This document shows positions 62,801 through 64,000 of a DNA stretch of 64,000 nt, one piece after another (position 1 is the stretch's first letter; each line of letters opens with the position of its first letter). Position numbers and translations under genes: made by a program. The notes under the pieces were generated by a model that had not been told where the DNA came from, did not search any database, and saw only the letters and a program-made list of their open reading frames with translations. The DNA comes from a virus, in IMG/VR virus record IMGVR_UViG_3300021961_000085, positions 1 to 64,000 of that record; one strand, written 5' to 3'.

Positions 62801-64000
62801 ACATATTTTGCTTTTGATAATACTGCCGATGCTCTTACCTCTCCAAAAGTGGCAATAGCGTCTACTGGCAACGTCCTAATAGGTACTACTACTGACAACG
62901 GTTATAAACTACAAGTCAACGGAGATGCTACTATTAATGGGCATTGGGTTGGCTTAGGTGGAGGAAGTGTAAGTACAAATGTAGTATTAGGTCAATATAA
63001 CTTAAACAACAACGTTAGCGGAGGTTCAAACACTGCAATAGGATATTCTGCTTTAAGTTATAATACTGCTTCAAACAATACCGCTGTAGGTAGACAAGCA
63101 GCATACAATAATACTACCGGATCAATTGTAGCGGTAGGCTATCAGGCTGGGTATGGTAATACTACTGGAGGTAGCAATACATTTATAGGACATCAAGCTT
63201 TTCAAAACAATACAACCGCATCAGGTAATACTGCACTTGGTCTTCAAGCTGGTAGAAATATAATAGGAAGTAACAATACGGTTTTAGGTGCTGGGGCTGT
63301 TTTGGTGGGTAGTGGTGGTAATAATCTTACGGTTGTCGGTAGGGAGGCATTGTATAACAATACACAAAGTAATAATACTGCTATTGGTTACAAGGCTGCT
63401 CGTAGTAATACAAGTGGATCAATTGTGGCGGTAGGGTACGAGGCTGGGTTTTCAAATACTACTTCTGTAGGTGTTACTGCAATAGGGTATAGTGCATTAA
63501 GGAGCAGTACTGGTTCTGATAATACATCAGTAGGATATGCATCATTGTTTAACAACACCACCGGAATAAGAAACACAGCTGTTGGTAAGGATGCATTAGT
63601 AACAAATTCTACTGGTCAAGACAATGTAGCAATTGGTGAGAGTGCTTTAAGGAACAATACATCTTCATTTAATACGGCTATTGGTCATAATGCTGGTGAT
63701 GCCAATACAAGTGGTTCAAACAACATATTTATAGGTAAAGATTCTGACGGAGTAGCAGCAACAGATAGCAATAGGACATTTATAGGTAATGCATCTACTA
63801 CATCTACTTGGGTGGGTGGTAATCTATTGGTGGGAACTACTACTGATAGTGGGGATAAGTTAAGAGTCAACGGAACTGTTTTGTTTGAGAATAGCTCTAT
63901 GGAGCTTAAATTAACAGATAACAACTCAACAGGTAATACAGCTAATACCAAGATACTATTTACTGACAATGGAACATTTGGTACTATTGGTACAATAGGA
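59894..64000 (+). CDS. Giant tail fibre / adhesin, 5' part (runs off window)
   Basis: Open for 1369 codons without a stop seen to the last base. Starts MSIKIYAPLELADTSAGLTV at the ATG at 59894; an ATG-TAA pair directly precedes it. Two zones are visible. Up to ~62.9 kb there are GNVGIGTxSP repeats spaced 55-120 residues apart. From ~62.98 to 63.79 kb there are tandem NTAIGYxAL / GSNNTFIG beta-roll motifs like the heads of trimeric adhesins. A third, GNLLVGTTTD-type element then begins. The C-terminus is probably the fragment at base 2 if the genome closes. Receptor recognition inferred. Confidence 0.85.
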   Translation, partial: MSIKIYAPLELADTSAGLTVNGDLTIDGSSSNYLNLDISGATKGYLYSTASEVQLYGGGSYLRLTANDFIRFDKNSANSFAEAMRLDGEGRLGIGTSSPYGKLHVTSNSSGATPISQQQLILENNTATGIAILTPSTTSGYLFFGDNNDAQRGYIAYNHAADEMKFKVAGSERVFINSSGNVGIGTTSPSQKLSVSGNVEIEGGDYNGLYFTNSANTTKSLLYQHANYDALVIKDIVNNSDRFVFKNNGNLLIGTTTDSGYKLDVGGAAQVSHTLNEIVNLNTTQANGGYTTYRSSGSAKGYVGFGSTLFTGLDINNFGIRSQGGLALASGGGSTRMYINSSGNVGIGTSSPNHRVDIYSSENVPLRIHRPSNANLNSSGAWGIGFSTRGDANTSTTDTRAGIFSYYNGNLFIATSTSDVVADPDASARLTILSGGNVGIGTMSPETHLHIHGIGSSVSGYQYHLILRDDSAYGINKGSGLVFRGNYNSSGSQANFGAIRTGKANANDGNANAYLAFLYGASGTLTEGMRLDYNGNVGIGTASPGDKLTVNGDISVFGNKIYNGSASNSAGIDFSDSQVDLHGYYGIRFFASTAGIGSMTERMRIANTGNVLIGTTTDNGSELQVNGYARSSNSISEGIAYAGTGFEHWGDGGTGVNFPSDDVVSLKTASTDRLYINSSGNVGIGTADFGLSSFSNWNNLRLGKTANLFFHTSTNTFGFNIGRNFYFASDASYKYLTSDEAETIIFSGGNIDFNNATSGTEDASLTWNTRMRITSSGNVGIGTTSPTAKLDVKGDGADFFLQSNDFKIARIQPRGTGADLDKGLLSLFNGITEDVRIDTSGSSWFNGGNVGIGITNPLANLHINGTYFQNAPNPGVGTNIVSSIRHGSDTNYRLDYKQIVTSGLIKHSYTVVNDGTAYADNLVLDRGNVGIGETSIDARLHITSSGAVVNQKFESNGVAAWRLGIPNGQTYFAFDNTADALTSPKVAIASTGNVLIGTTTDNGYKLQVNGDATINGHWVGLGGGSVSTNVVLGQYNLNNNVSGGSNTAIGYSALSYNTASNNTAVGRQAAYNNTTGSIVAVGYQAGYGNTTGGSNTFIGHQAFQNNTTASGNTALGLQAGRNIIGSNNTVLGAGAVLVGSGGNNLTVVGREALYNNTQSNNTAIGYKAARSNTSGSIVAVGYEAGFSNTTSVGVTAIGYSALRSSTGSDNTSVGYASLFNNTTGIRNTAVGKDALVTNSTGQDNVAIGESALRNNTSSFNTAIGHNAGDANTSGSNNIFIGKDSDGVAATDSNRTFIGNASTTSTWVGGNLLVGTTTDSGDKLRVNGTVLFENSSMELKLTDNNSTGNTANTKILFTDNGTFGTIGTIG
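60160..62890 (+). repeat. GGCAACGTAGGTATTGGTAC coding repeats
   Basis: At least ten copies of a near-identical 20-bp coding motif (for example 60431, 60922, 61201, 61497, 61931, 62221, 62671), and variants with GGCAACGTCCTAATCGG. Unique sequence between them is 130-270 bp. Related copies lie at ~154 and ~580 near the left edge. Confidence 0.8.
62977..63790 (+). repeat. YadA-head-like NTAIG/AVG tandem repeats
   Basis: About a dozen 12-16-residue units around N-T-A-x-G-Y/x-x-A (for example GSNTAIGYSALSYNT, NTAVGRQAAYNNTTG, IVAVGYQAGY). Similar units occur in trimeric adhesin heads as stacked left-handed beta-roll turns. Some units pair in longer repeats of ~45 residues. Confidence 0.75.

Noticed and set aside
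60160-62890. CRISPR-like array or diversity-generating retroelement repeats
   Set aside because: Repeats are in-frame coding units with unequal spacing inside one open frame. No reverse transcriptase or cas gene is present.
63685-63969. 94-aa minus-strand frame near right edge
   Set aside because: Antisense to the tandem repeats of the giant fibre gene. Its regular V/L/S/P pattern mirrors those repeats.
1-64000. Direct circular closure of the window (base 64000 to base 1)
   Set aside because: The two fibre frames would be out of phase by direct joining, so some sequence must be missing.

Overview
This window is most of the genome of a virulent, podovirus-like tailed phage. The host is probably a member of the Bacteroidota, perhaps a marine flavobacterium. 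DNA is AT-rich. Most start codons follow A-rich leaders such as TAAAAATG with no Shine-Dalgarno sequence, which is the Bacteroidota habit. Exported proteins have short Bacteroidota-style signal peptides. The tail fibres are built of GNVGIGT-type repeats common in phages of that phylum. No integrase, lysogeny repressor, transposase or CRISPR array was seen.

Layout. There are two opposed transcription units. The plus-strand unit begins at a divergent control region near 52.0-52.3 kb. It runs through a fibre-like gene, groEL/groES, small virion-type genes, a holin and large fibre genes to the right window edge. It resumes at the left edge inside the C-terminus of a fibre gene of the same repeat family. 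It then continues through small genes, terminase, portal, scaffold, major capsid, neck and tail-hub proteins, internal virion proteins (one of 2702 aa), amidase, holin-like proteins, PhoH and a metallopeptidase, ending at a bidirectional terminator at 32.64 kb. The minus-strand unit starts at about 52.0 kb and runs back to the same terminator. Small early genes come first, followed by nucleotide metabolism (dCMP deaminase, deoxyribonucleotidase, ThyA-family enzyme, MazG, ribonucleotide reductase), replication and recombination (primase-helicase, SSB, ERF annealing protein, RecB-like exonuclease, ligase) and a phage sigma factor. If the two edge fibre fragments are one gene, the genome is circular or circularly permuted and only slightly longer than 64 kb, with all late genes in one unit.

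The most unusual signals lie in the early region at 45-52 kb. Seven copies of a promoter-like motif (CGA-N8-SGATARTATA, S = C or G, looser in one copy) precede minus-strand genes. Four tRNA-like RNA elements (7-bp acceptor-like stem plus 5-bp T-arm with 7-nt loop) end 2 nt before an ATG. Two are minimal acceptor/T-arm minihelices whose 5' end falls at the predicted transcription start. The other two are longer and fill intercistronic gaps almost exactly. I know of no described phage system with this arrangement.

How the genes work together. Early transcription from the CGA/GATA promoters would make small host-takeover proteins, then the dNTP-supply and replication enzymes. The sigma factor and its overlapping HTH gene are the obvious candidates for reprogramming transcription. 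Late plus-strand transcription makes virion, chaperonin and lysis proteins. No DNA polymerase gene is recognisable in the window, so it is either outside it or the host enzyme is used.
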